This document shows positions 26,468 through 34,409 of a stretch of DNA of 64,000 bases, piece by piece (within the stretch, counting starts at the first letter, position 1; every line of letters begins with the position of its first letter). A program made the position numbers and the translations under genes. Origin of the DNA: Thermogemmatispora tikiterensis (GTDB lineage Bacteria > Chloroflexota > Ktedonobacteria > Ktedonobacterales > Ktedonobacteraceae); assembly GCF_003268475.1 (NCBI RefSeq), contig NZ_MCIF01000002.1:3456671-3520670 (forward strand), given 5' to 3'. The notes below the pieces were generated by a model. The model was given only the letters and a program-made list of their open reading frames with translations, was not told the DNA's origin and made no database searches.

Positions 26468-27602
26468 GGCGGACCCGCCGGACCCGGCGCCTCATGTTTC
26501 GATCATTGTGCCGGTGCGTAACGAAGAGCAACACATCAGCTCCTGCCTGGCCTCTTTGCTGGCCCAGGATTATCCTGACTTTGAGGTGCTCGTCGTTGAT
26601 GACGGCTCGACGGATGCGACGCCGGCCCTGCTGGCGATCTGGCAGCAACGCGACTCGCGCCTGCGCGTCTATCGCATCGAGGAGCTGCCCGCCGGCTGGG
26701 CTGGCAAGGCCCACGCCCTGCACACTGGCGTCACGCTCACCCAGGGCGAGTGGCTGCTCTTCACTGACGCCGATACACGCCACAAGCCTGAAGCGCTACG
26801 CCGGATGATGGCTCATGCCCTGGCCCAACAGCTGGACTTCCTTTCAATGCTGACAGACGCCCGGCTTGTAGGCAGCGGCTCCCGCTTGCTGACGCCGGCG
26901 GGGATCGTGTTAATGACCCACTTTGCGACTCCTGGAGAGATGCGGAACCCGCGGAAGCCTGGCCGAGCGCTGGCCGTCGGTCACTATCTGCTGGTCCGTC
27001 GCTCAGCCTACGAGGCGAGCGGTGGCTACAGCGCGCCCGAGCTGCGCGCCAGCTTCGGCGATGACGTGGGCCTGGCGCAGTTTCTCAAACAGCGAGGCTG
27101 CCGCGAAGACTTCGTCGATGGGCGCCATCTGGTCTCTAATGAGCAGTGGACCACCTGGCGTAGTGCCTGGCAGGGCTGGCGCAAAAGCGTGTATTCGGTG
27201 ACGGCCTCAGCCCCTTTGCTCTGCCTGGGCGCCGGTCTGGGGTTGATCAGCTATGGCCTGCTGCCTTTGCTCAGCGTGCTAACAGCCCTGCGCCAGCTAC
27301 TTAGGGGATGCCAGCGGGAGCGATCTCTGCCGCTGCTGCTCCCCGCCCTGTTGACGCTGGCCCTACAGGTGAGCGCGCGTCGCAGTTTCGAGCGCGAGCA
27401 GCGGCAGCCATTCGCCTGGTCGCTGCTGGCCCCTGTGAGCTGGATAGCTTTCGGCCTGTTGATGCTCGATACGGTGCGTCTGGCACTGAGCGGACGGGGA
27501 GCCGAGTGGAAGGGACGCCTGGCCCCCCGTCAGCCGCCGAGCATCCAGGTACCGGGCCTGCCCCTGCAGCGCCACCGCCACGACAGCATCCGTCGACGCT
27601 GA
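26343..27602 (+). CDS. GT2 family glycosyltransferase, third copy
   Basis: A 419-residue GT2 enzyme with one N-terminal helix, VSIIVPVRNEEQH, VVDDGSTDATP, AGWAGKAHAL, FTDADTRH, SFGDDVG and EQWTTWRSAW, and C-terminal membrane helices. The ATG at 26343 lies inside the end of the preceding paralogue and has CAGGA 7 bases upstream. The N-terminus aligns well with the other two copies, which supports the start despite the 125-base overlap. The three copies may act in sequence on one acceptor or on different end groups; that is inference. Confidence 0.82.
   Translation: MEKRFRLLSLLHSAYLCLTALGAGWQLWRVRRTLRETLPPVEADPPDPAPHVSIIVPVRNEEQHISSCLASLLAQDYPDFEVLVVDDGSTDATPALLAIWQQRDSRLRVYRIEELPAGWAGKAHALHTGVTLTQGEWLLFTDADTRHKPEALRRMMAHALAQQLDFLSMLTDARLVGSGSRLLTPAGIVLMTHFATPGEMRNPRKPGRALAVGHYLLVRRSAYEASGGYSAPELRASFGDDVGLAQFLKQRGCREDFVDGRHLVSNEQWTTWRSAWQGWRKSVYSVTASAPLLCLGAGLGLISYGLLPLLSVLTALRQLLRGCQRERSLPLLLPALLTLALQVSARRSFEREQRQPFAWSLLAPVSWIAFGLLMLDTVRLALSGRGAEWKGRLAPRQPPSIQVPGLPLQRHRHDSIRRR
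26685..26761 (+). repeat. 77-base tract shared exactly with the second GT2 gene
   Basis: The partner of 25358-25434. The surrounding coding sequence of the two genes is clearly more diverged, so the block looks copied by gene conversion. Confidence 0.85.
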
Positions 27603-27701
27603 GCAGCGCTTTGCTCTTCGCATTCAGCTCACAACCTCTCTGCCTGGCAGCGATGCTGCTGCTTACTTATCTGCCGTCGCCTGTGGTAGAATAGGTTCAC
27701 C

Positions 27702-29036
27702 ATGCATGATCTGTGGGCAGATGTCGATCAAGAATACTCTCAGCTGGCAGCACGCGCGGGGACGCGCGCCCGCTCCGCTCGCCAGGGAGATCTGCTGACC
27801 TCCCTGCGTCTCTGGCTCCAGGAGGAGTACCTTGCTGGCTATTGCCGGGCACTGCGTCAGAACCCGCTCTACCGACGCTGCTACTGGATCGATGCCCTCG
27901 GCGGCGAGCCAGAGCGAGGAGAGCAGGCCGCCAACAGCAGCGAAGCAGAGAGCAGGAGCGAGCCCGTTCCCAGCGCGCGCCAGGGCTCCCGTGGCAGGAG
28001 GAGCGCCCAGGCTCAGCGGCAGCATCCGTGGCTGCAATCACTGAGCGCCCTCCATGCTCGCTTGTTCGCAGAGGGACGGCCTTTTGCCCTCTACGGGCTG
28101 CTGCTGACAGGCTCAGCCAGCAGACGCAGCGCCGGTCGCCCAGGCTCCAGTTCCAGCAGTCACAAGGCCGGGCTGGTGATTCCCCGGGAAGGTGGCCTGG
28201 TCTCCGCCAGCTGGCCAGAAGCGGCAACGGCCATCCTCCAGCTTCTTGATCAGGCCCCGGCAGTTTTTGCTCTGAACCCTCTGGCCCCAGCACTCTTCCG
28301 CTATGAGGACCTGGAGCCGCTCTTGCAGCGCGCCGCCCCGACAGAACTCTGCTTGCTGATCATGCATCGCCAACTGGAGAGCCGACTGCGCGCCGCTCGA
28401 CGCCTGGAGCAGCAGGCCATCGCTTTGCACAATCTGCTGCGCAGCGATCGCTGGCGGGCCTTGATGCCTCGCGATGAGACGGCGCCGCTCTCGCCGGAGG
28501 CGCTCGCCGAATTACTCGATCTTTTGTTATCCCAGATTCAGCGTCACTTCCCTCTGACACAGCGTATCGCCCTGCCACGGGCCAGCGGCCCGGCCCTCAT
28601 TGAGACAGCTCCCTATACCCTGCTCTTTGCCACACGTCGCCAGGATAGCCTGCTGGCTATGAATGACGCCGTGTGCAGCTATTGGCGTCGGCTTGAGGAG
28701 CAGAGCCAGGCGGACCTGCTAGGCAGCGACTGGCTCCAGGCCCGGCGAGAGGAGCGTCTGGCCACTGCCCGTGAGCAGCTCTATCAGCGTACACTGCAGA
28801 TGGGGCGCGCTCTGCGCAGCCGGCGCTGGCCCGACCTGCGCCAGCAGCTCATCAGCAGTACCTTTGGCCAGTTCACGCAGGCCGAGCACAATGCCGTCAT
28901 TCAACGCCTGCTGCGCGAGGGCCTGGTCCGCTGTGAATGGCGACGTCCTCGCCCTACCCCGCCGTCAGAAGAGGCCGATGCATCAGAGCCAGTGCCTGGC
29001 CCAGACGATCTGCTGATCTGGCCCGGAACACGCTAG
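27702..29036 (+). CDS. degenerate TcmP-like methyltransferase-fold protein
   Basis: A 444-residue protein that I match only tentatively to the TcmP (three-Cys-motif partner) family. The evidence is the order of several landmarks: LRLWLQEEYLAGYCRAL, then RRCYWIDALGG where TcmP has YIDGFAGPG, ALNPLAPALF in the position of the FLDPYG strand, YTLLFATRRQDSLLAMNDAV, and a C-terminal winged-helix-like FGQFTQAEHNAVIQRLLREGLV. The SAM-binding FAGPG motif is replaced by LGGEP, and a long Ser/Arg/Gln-rich insertion (about 70-110) follows, so methyltransferase activity is doubtful. It precedes a DNA methyltransferase gene by 234 bases on the same strand. Confidence 0.42.
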   Translation: MHDLWADVDQEYSQLAARAGTRARSARQGDLLTSLRLWLQEEYLAGYCRALRQNPLYRRCYWIDALGGEPERGEQAANSSEAESRSEPVPSARQGSRGRRSAQAQRQHPWLQSLSALHARLFAEGRPFALYGLLLTGSASRRSAGRPGSSSSSHKAGLVIPREGGLVSASWPEAATAILQLLDQAPAVFALNPLAPALFRYEDLEPLLQRAAPTELCLLIMHRQLESRLRAARRLEQQAIALHNLLRSDRWRALMPRDETAPLSPEALAELLDLLLSQIQRHFPLTQRIALPRASGPALIETAPYTLLFATRRQDSLLAMNDAVCSYWRRLEEQSQADLLGSDWLQARREERLATAREQLYQRTLQMGRALRSRRWPDLRQQLISSTFGQFTQAEHNAVIQRLLREGLVRCEWRRPRPTPPSEEADASEPVPGPDDLLIWPGTR

Positions 29037-29110
29037 CGAAGGCAGCCGCCTACCCTACAGCCAGCACGCCTGACACAGGGAAGAGAGACTGACAGGGAAG
29101 AGGAAGGAAA

Positions 29111-29172
29111 GGAGACGTTGCCAGGGGGAAACGTCGGTCAATGGGGCAACCGACGTTGTTGGTAACGTCTCC
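29111..29172 (+). repeat. nested inverted repeat upstream of the DNA methyltransferase
   Basis: The outer arms GGAGACGTTGCCA (29111-29123) and TGGTAACGTCTCC (29160-29172) pair over 13 positions with one G-T. Inside them AACGTCGGT (29130-29138) pairs perfectly with 29149-29157. The result is a two-storey stem-loop about 100 bases before the GTG start. No U-tract follows on the plus strand; on the minus strand the tail is T-rich (TTTCCTTCCTCTT). Confidence 0.65.
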
Positions 29173-29270
29173 CACAGGGAGAAACGCAGGAACCGGCCAA
29201 AATCAGAGCAGTAACCTGCTCGCCCAAATAGCCCCTCGCCTGGCAACGACGATATCAACGGGAGGGTGAT

Positions 29271-30122
29271 GTGGATACCGAGAGCGTCTCGCAGAAAAAT
29301 ACATTAAATGAATTAACTGGAGCTGAGTGGCTCTATTTCACCAAAAGTGTACTCATCACGAACTACCCCTCCGTCTATGGACACGACCTGCGTAAAGCGC
29401 ACGGCGCCAACAAGCCGCCGCAGTTGATGAGTCAGCTCATCGAGTTCTTTACCAAGCCCGGCGAGTGCGTGCTTGATCCTTTTGCCGGCGTTGGCGGCAC
29501 TCTCATTGGGGCCTCCATCTGCAAGAAGCCACGCCGGGCCGTTGGCATCGAGATCAATCCCCGCTGGGTAGAGATCTACCAGCGTATTCTGAGCGAGCAC
29601 CGCGACTCGCTGCAGCCCCAGACCCTGATCCAGGGCGACTGCCTGCAGGTGATGCAGGACTTCGCCGAGCATTCTTTCGATTTTATCGCCACTGATCCCC
29701 CGTACAATATCCACCTGGCCCAGACCATGAGTAACGGGCGCTATGCCGCCACCTTCCCTAATCGTCGCACCGATTATTATATGCGCTCAGATGACCCGCG
29801 CGATCTCGCCAATCTGGCCAGCTATGAAGCCTATCTAGAGGCCATGGAGCAGGTTTTTGCGCAGTGCTTCCGCGTCCTGAAACCGCGCAAATATATGGTT
29901 GTGATCGTGCGCAACGCCTACCAACACGGAGAATATATTTTCACGCATGTGGACCTGGCCCGACGCGCCCGCCAGCAGGGCTTTGTCCCAAAGGGAGAGA
30001 TCATCTGGTACCAGGCCGGCACACGGTTGCGCCCCTACGGCTATCCAAGCGCCTATGTGCCAAATATTGCCCATCAGTATATCGTCGTCCTGCGCAAGCC
30101 GGCAGCTAATCGACGCAGCTAA
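29271..30122 (+). CDS. DNA adenine-type methyltransferase, no restriction partner seen
   Basis: A 283-residue SAM-dependent DNA methyltransferase. The SAM-binding motif DPFAGVGGT (about 69-77) comes before the catalytic ATDPPYN (about 139-145), and KPPQLMSQLIEFFTKPGE provides the preceding motif X region. DPPY points to adenine N6 (possibly cytosine N4) methylation. A segment of about 60 residues after DPPY probably holds the target recognition region. The start is GTG at 29271 with GGGAGGG 5 bases upstream. No endonuclease gene is near, so it may be a solitary, regulatory methyltransferase or a partner of the neighbouring unknown proteins. Confidence 0.85.
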   Translation: MDTESVSQKNTLNELTGAEWLYFTKSVLITNYPSVYGHDLRKAHGANKPPQLMSQLIEFFTKPGECVLDPFAGVGGTLIGASICKKPRRAVGIEINPRWVEIYQRILSEHRDSLQPQTLIQGDCLQVMQDFAEHSFDFIATDPPYNIHLAQTMSNGRYAATFPNRRTDYYMRSDDPRDLANLASYEAYLEAMEQVFAQCFRVLKPRKYMVVIVRNAYQHGEYIFTHVDLARRARQQGFVPKGEIIWYQAGTRLRPYGYPSAYVPNIAHQYIVVLRKPAANRRS

Positions 30123-30263
30123 GCTTAACAGCCCGAGTCTGCATGAACCAGTTCCTCAGCGAGTGGACAGCGTAGGTTATAATTACCAGAAAGCAGCGAA
30201 TAGGTAGCGCTCAGATCTCTGTGACAGCAGCGCAGCAGAGGAGAGAAGAAGGGGACAGAGCCT

Positions 30264-32258
30264 ATGCCAAGGAAGAAGCCAACACCTCCGCGTCGTATCC
30301 CCGATCCCGATGCTTTTGAGCCACGCGAGCGCATCGAGGAATTCGTGAATGAGGAGGAGGATAGCGAACGCTTGCAGGAGGAGGTAGCGCGGGAGAGCAG
30401 CGACGAATATATGGTAGAGCGTGGCGAGGGACGACATGAGGCGGGTAAACGTGACGTTGAGCTGTACATTCGGACCTACAATACGCTGTTGCGTAGCTCG
30501 GGCGAGGTAAGTTTGAAGGCCCTGGTCCAGGCCCACTACAATATTGACTCCAGCCTGCACCCCGATGCCCGCTCGCCCTATCCCGATATGTCAGCCCTCA
30601 TCTACTGCGCTCTGCGCCTGCCCTCAGCCATCCTCTACTGCACGCATGTCCTGCTCGGACAGTCCGAAGAGGTCTTTCTGAAACAAGGTTTCCAGGTTGA
30701 TCGCTGGCAGGCCGTGACAGCGCCTGCCCGCCGCCGCAAGTGGTTCTACGATGGCAAAGAAACGCTGGCGGTCTACGTGGCGAGCGTGAGCGATACCGAC
30801 GATATTGTCCCGATTCTGGTGGCCTTCCAGATCGAATGGAACAAGCTCTACTATCTGATCAACGCCGATCCGACCACGATCCAACTGCTCTCGACGCGCA
30901 TGGATCGCTCGTCGCCGGTTTTTGCGGAGATCACGCGCGTGCTACGCCAGCGCCTGCATATCGCAGCCGATGACTGGCGCCGTCTGGAAGTGGTCTGGGG
31001 AGACCGCTTGTGGGAGAATCTGCTGATCATCGGACGCCAGCGCAAGAGCTTCACCCTGCGCATGCTCGGCGGCTCCCACGTCGGCTTCGTGCGCGCGACA
31101 CGGAAATGGTGGGCACCAGTCGAGCGCCTGCTCGACTCGCTGGGGCTGCGCGAGCGCCCGGTCTACTTCGTCTCTAGCAATACTCATAGCCTGGTCAATC
31201 TGACCTCTGGCTCCGTCTTGCGGCGCGAGGCTGAGTTGATCGATTTCGCCCTCAGCGGTCAGGACCAGTATCTGGCGAAGGAGTGCCGCAAGCTGCAGTC
31301 CGGCGAAGTACCCGGCAACTGGCAGAATTTCCTGTACTTTGCCGCCCGCGAGTGGGCCCGCACGCCCGAGGGCCAGGAGGCCATGCGCCAGCGCGTTGCC
31401 GAGGAGCAGGAGCGCGGCATCTGGCACGTCGGCGCCCGTCACGGCCTGGAGATCGATGCTCAGATCTTCGAGCTGGCCCGCCTCCACCCGACCGATGTTG
31501 ATCCGCGCTGCCGCATGCCCGGCATGGATCTGCTGGCCAGGAGTAAGGCCATTGTTCTGAATATCGACTACCCGCTGGGTATGGCCGCCTACCGGATGCT
31601 GCGCGAGATCATGGAGAATACTTCGACAATCCTGGGCATCTATATCCTGGGCAAGGCGGCCACGCTCAACGGCAGCATCGGCGATGTAATGATCTCGAAT
31701 GTGGTCCTGGATGAACATAGTCAGAATACGTATTGGCTTGATAACTGCTTCTCTGCCCAGGACGTGCAGCCGTACCTGATTTATGGATCGGTGCTTGATA
31801 ATCAGAAAGCTGTCTCGGGCAAAGGCACATTCCTCCAAAACCGCCAGTACTTCGACTTCTACTATAGCGCCAACTACACGGTAGTGGAGATGGAGAGCGG
31901 CCCATACCTCAATGCCGTCTACGAGGACCAGTATCTGACGCGTTACCCCATCGGCGAGAATATTAACTTTGCACGCCTGCCCTACGACCTCGGCATCCTG
32001 CACTACGCCTCGGATACGCCCTACACCCGCGGCAAGAATCTCGGTGCCGGCAGCCTCTCGTACTTTGGCATGGATTCGACCTATGCCTGCGCTGTGGCGA
32101 TCGTGCGCCGTATCTTCGAGCGCGAGATCCGCTACGTGCAGGAGAGGTACGGAAAGGCGGAGTCGCGCGAGGAGGCAGCCGCGGCTCGCGACGGAAGACA
32201 ATCGCCGCCCGAGTCAGGCCAGGATGATTCGCGCCCGATGGAAGCCTCACTCACCTAG
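30264..32258 (+). CDS. unknown 664-aa protein with a nucleoside-phosphorylase-like C-terminal domain
   Basis: The N-terminus (1-60) is charged and probably disordered. About 65-300 forms an uncharacterised domain (VELYIRTYNTLLRSSGEV, SALIYCALRLPSAI) that may belong to the DUF6909-type proteins. About 430-640 resembles purine/uridine phosphorylases: GIYILGKAATLNGSIGDVMI matches the conserved GIVGGL-GDVVI type strand, and VEMESGPYLNAVYE matches the nucleoside-binding Glu-Met-Glu motif. Whether it cleaves a nucleoside is unknown. No membrane segment is visible. It overlaps the convergent pseudokinase gene by 4 bases. Confidence 0.6.
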   Translation: MPRKKPTPPRRIPDPDAFEPRERIEEFVNEEEDSERLQEEVARESSDEYMVERGEGRHEAGKRDVELYIRTYNTLLRSSGEVSLKALVQAHYNIDSSLHPDARSPYPDMSALIYCALRLPSAILYCTHVLLGQSEEVFLKQGFQVDRWQAVTAPARRRKWFYDGKETLAVYVASVSDTDDIVPILVAFQIEWNKLYYLINADPTTIQLLSTRMDRSSPVFAEITRVLRQRLHIAADDWRRLEVVWGDRLWENLLIIGRQRKSFTLRMLGGSHVGFVRATRKWWAPVERLLDSLGLRERPVYFVSSNTHSLVNLTSGSVLRREAELIDFALSGQDQYLAKECRKLQSGEVPGNWQNFLYFAAREWARTPEGQEAMRQRVAEEQERGIWHVGARHGLEIDAQIFELARLHPTDVDPRCRMPGMDLLARSKAIVLNIDYPLGMAAYRMLREIMENTSTILGIYILGKAATLNGSIGDVMISNVVLDEHSQNTYWLDNCFSAQDVQPYLIYGSVLDNQKAVSGKGTFLQNRQYFDFYYSANYTVVEMESGPYLNAVYEDQYLTRYPIGENINFARLPYDLGILHYASDTPYTRGKNLGAGSLSYFGMDSTYACAVAIVRRIFEREIRYVQERYGKAESREEAAAARDGRQSPPESGQDDSRPMEASLT

Positions 32259-33307
32259 CCGGTTGAGGAGGAGCTGCGTCGGTTCCAGGTGACGCGAAGA
32301 CGCCTGAGCAGGTGACGCCACAAGGAGGCACGCCCGCGCCCGGCCTCAGCGACTGACGACGCTGGCGCGGCCTCTTCGGCTGCCTGATCCCTGACAGTCG
32401 CTGTTTCAAGGGACGAGCTGGCACTCTCTTCGAGCCGCTCGGCGGCACCGGCACGCAAGCCGACGGCCTGGCGATAGGCTGCGACAAGCTCGCTGGGACG
32501 CTGAAAACGCCGGGCCGGCTCCTTCTCCATCGCCTGCCTGATGATCTCGTCCAGGGCCTCGGGCAAATCGCTGCGCCAGCGCTGGAGCGAGGTGACGGGC
32601 GCGTGGAGATGCTGGGCGTAGACTCCCTCGCGGGAGCTGTCCCGAAAGACCGCATGTGTGGTCAAGAGTCGGTAGAGGACGGCCCCGAGGGCGTAGACAT
32701 CGGTGCAGGGTCCACAGGAGCCTTCCTGAAGCTGTTCCGGCGCTCGCCCCTCGCCGCTGCCATAGTCGGGATAGCCTTGTCCTGCGGGTGTGGCCAGCTC
32801 CAGCAGGTGCATGACCCCGAAATCGCCGATGGCGAGACGCCCGTCGCGCAGCAGAAAGATGCAATCAGTGCTGAGGTTCCGATGAATGATCCCTTGCTCG
32901 TGCGCGTATTCCAGGCCTTGTGCAATCTGCTCCAGGTAGTCGCCGATAGTGCTCAGACTGGGCGGGCCGCTTTTAGTGAGCGCCGAGATCAGGGTCTGCA
33001 TGGGTAGATTGGGCGTTACCAGATATGAACCGCCCAGATAACTCCCATAGTCGACCAGGGGCAGAATGTGACGGTGCTGGAGTGCCGCTACCTCGCCCGC
33101 TACCTGGAGAAAGCGCTCCTGATATGCCGCCCGTTCCTGGGGGTCCAGAGCACACGGAGCTAGAATGAAGCGCACCAGATAGGTACTGCCTTCGTCGGTG
33201 CTGCCCAGAAAAACCGGCCCCAGCTCGTTGCGTCCGACGAGTTGCTCCAGATAGTAGTTCCCCAGGGTGGTACCGATTAAGCTCTCACTTGGTGGAAATG
33301 CAAGCAT
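32255..33307 (-). CDS. serine/threonine pseudokinase
   Basis: A 350-residue protein with a clear protein kinase fold but broken catalytic site. The glycine loop is VGRNELGPV, the ATP-anchoring Lys is Arg46, and the catalytic loop reads HRNLSTDCI (142-150), where active kinases have HRDLKPxNI; both the catalytic Asp and the metal-binding Asn are lost. The DFG motif (162-164) and the later DVYALGAVLY segment are kept. A Ser/Ala/Arg-rich tail of about 70 residues follows. No membrane helix is seen. ATG 33307 follows AGGAAGG closely; a GTG at 33394 would add 29 basic residues. It probably works as a binding scaffold or allosteric partner. Confidence 0.8.
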   Translation of the reverse strand: MLAFPPSESLIGTTLGNYYLEQLVGRNELGPVFLGSTDEGSTYLVRFILAPCALDPQERAAYQERFLQVAGEVAALQHRHILPLVDYGSYLGGSYLVTPNLPMQTLISALTKSGPPSLSTIGDYLEQIAQGLEYAHEQGIIHRNLSTDCIFLLRDGRLAIGDFGVMHLLELATPAGQGYPDYGSGEGRAPEQLQEGSCGPCTDVYALGAVLYRLLTTHAVFRDSSREGVYAQHLHAPVTSLQRWRSDLPEALDEIIRQAMEKEPARRFQRPSELVAAYRQAVGLRAGAAERLEESASSSLETATVRDQAAEEAAPASSVAEAGRGRASLWRHLLRRLRVTWNRRSSSSTG

Positions 33308-33691
33308 AACCTTCCTATCCCTTTCCCTTCGGCCTCGCTCTCTATCTCCTGCGCGGATCTGAGTGACATCTGGCTCTGGCCTCAAAGCTGTCACTCTCCT
33401 CTACCTCTTGTGAACGCGATTCTGGCACCCTACAGACCCGGTCTTTTCATCAGCAAAAACGCAAGGGCAAGGTGATTTTGGTAGGCATGACAATCATTGA
33501 CACCCTTCTTCTCCAGTGCTCTGCCAGTACTATAATAAGCTACGTAGAGCGCGTGCTCTCGGTCGTCTACCAATGGAGGCCGTTCGTGCGTGCGGCCTTG
33601 CCTGTACATCCTTTGCCCTGTCTTGCTCAGCTCAACCTTCTCGCAGGCTGACGACTGGCAGCCTCTGCTCGCCTTCTAACCGGGCACGGAC
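33308..33691. other. divergent intergenic region
   Basis: This separates the leftward pseudokinase from the rightward membrane protein. A TATAAT at 33531-33536 may serve the rightward gene, but no well-spaced -35 element stands before it. Some TTGACA-like sequence lies at 33497-33502, too far away. No gene is seen. Confidence 0.4.
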
Positions 33692-34288
33692 ATGGATAAG
33701 CCGTCAAACCAGAGTGGGCAGTCTCCATTAGAGCCTGTCACAGCTCAGGAGACCGAGAAAGAAGAGATCGCCTTTGTCCTACTGCCAGGCTCTGGCCAGA
33801 CATGGCTGTGGCCGCGCGCTGCGGCTCTGAGAAGCGGGAGCCGCCTGTCAGGGCTGGCGGCCTTACTCGCTCTGTTTTTAACGGCTCTGCTGCTCTGTTA
33901 TCTCTTTCCTGTAGGAGAGATTGCCCAGCAGCTTGTGAGGTTCTTCATCCCAGAACAGCCAGCGAGCATCAATAGCGCCTCCTACTATCTCAGCGTCGAT
34001 GTGCCGTGGACGCAGATCACTGTCGACGGACAGCCTTTGCAGCAGAAGTCGATCCTCGCCTTTATCAGCCCTCTGCAGCTTCTGCGCGGCACCCATCTGA
34101 TCAGCTGGCAGGCCGCTCCTTTTCGGGAGCAGTCGTGTACAATCTCCGTACCTCCCTCCGCAGGGGACAGCTGCCCGACCTCGACCACTCAGTACCAGGG
34201 AGGGCGACAGATCCAGGTGCTCTGGCTACGTGACCGCCTGAGCGATCTCGCCGGTTGGAGTTGGTGGCTGCAGCTGCCGCCGCAGTAG
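33692..34288 (+). CDS. single-pass membrane protein with PEGA-like extracytoplasmic domain
   Basis: A 198-residue protein with a cytoplasmic N-terminus of about 50 residues, one membrane helix (about 54-75) and an outer domain. The outer part has YYLSVDVPWTQITVDGQPL followed by LLRGTHLISWQAAPF, the pattern of PEGA surface domains (short beta repeat, often attached to bacterial kinases). Two Cys residues (in SCTISV and DSCPTS) could form a disulphide. Its gene is divergent from the pseudokinase gene. The function is unknown. Confidence 0.55.
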   Translation: MDKPSNQSGQSPLEPVTAQETEKEEIAFVLLPGSGQTWLWPRAAALRSGSRLSGLAALLALFLTALLLCYLFPVGEIAQQLVRFFIPEQPASINSASYYLSVDVPWTQITVDGQPLQQKSILAFISPLQLLRGTHLISWQAAPFREQSCTISVPPSAGDSCPTSTTQYQGGRQIQVLWLRDRLSDLAGWSWWLQLPPQ

Positions 34289-34409
34289 CGCGTCAGCATC
34301 GGTCGCTGCCGGATAGTCCATTCGGACCATAGTGATCGGAGACCGCTCGCATGCAACGCCACCCGGCGTAGCCTGCCGCCGGCAAGGCCAGTAGAGCCGG
34401 TCGCCCGGG

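Noticed and set aside
30942..32201. 419-codon open frame on the minus strand
   Set aside because: Antisense shadow of the 664-residue protein gene, whose frame shows domain-like conservation and a proper start.
33497..33536. TTGACA and TATAAT before the PEGA-like gene as one promoter
   Set aside because: The elements are 28 bases apart, too far for a single sigma-70 promoter.
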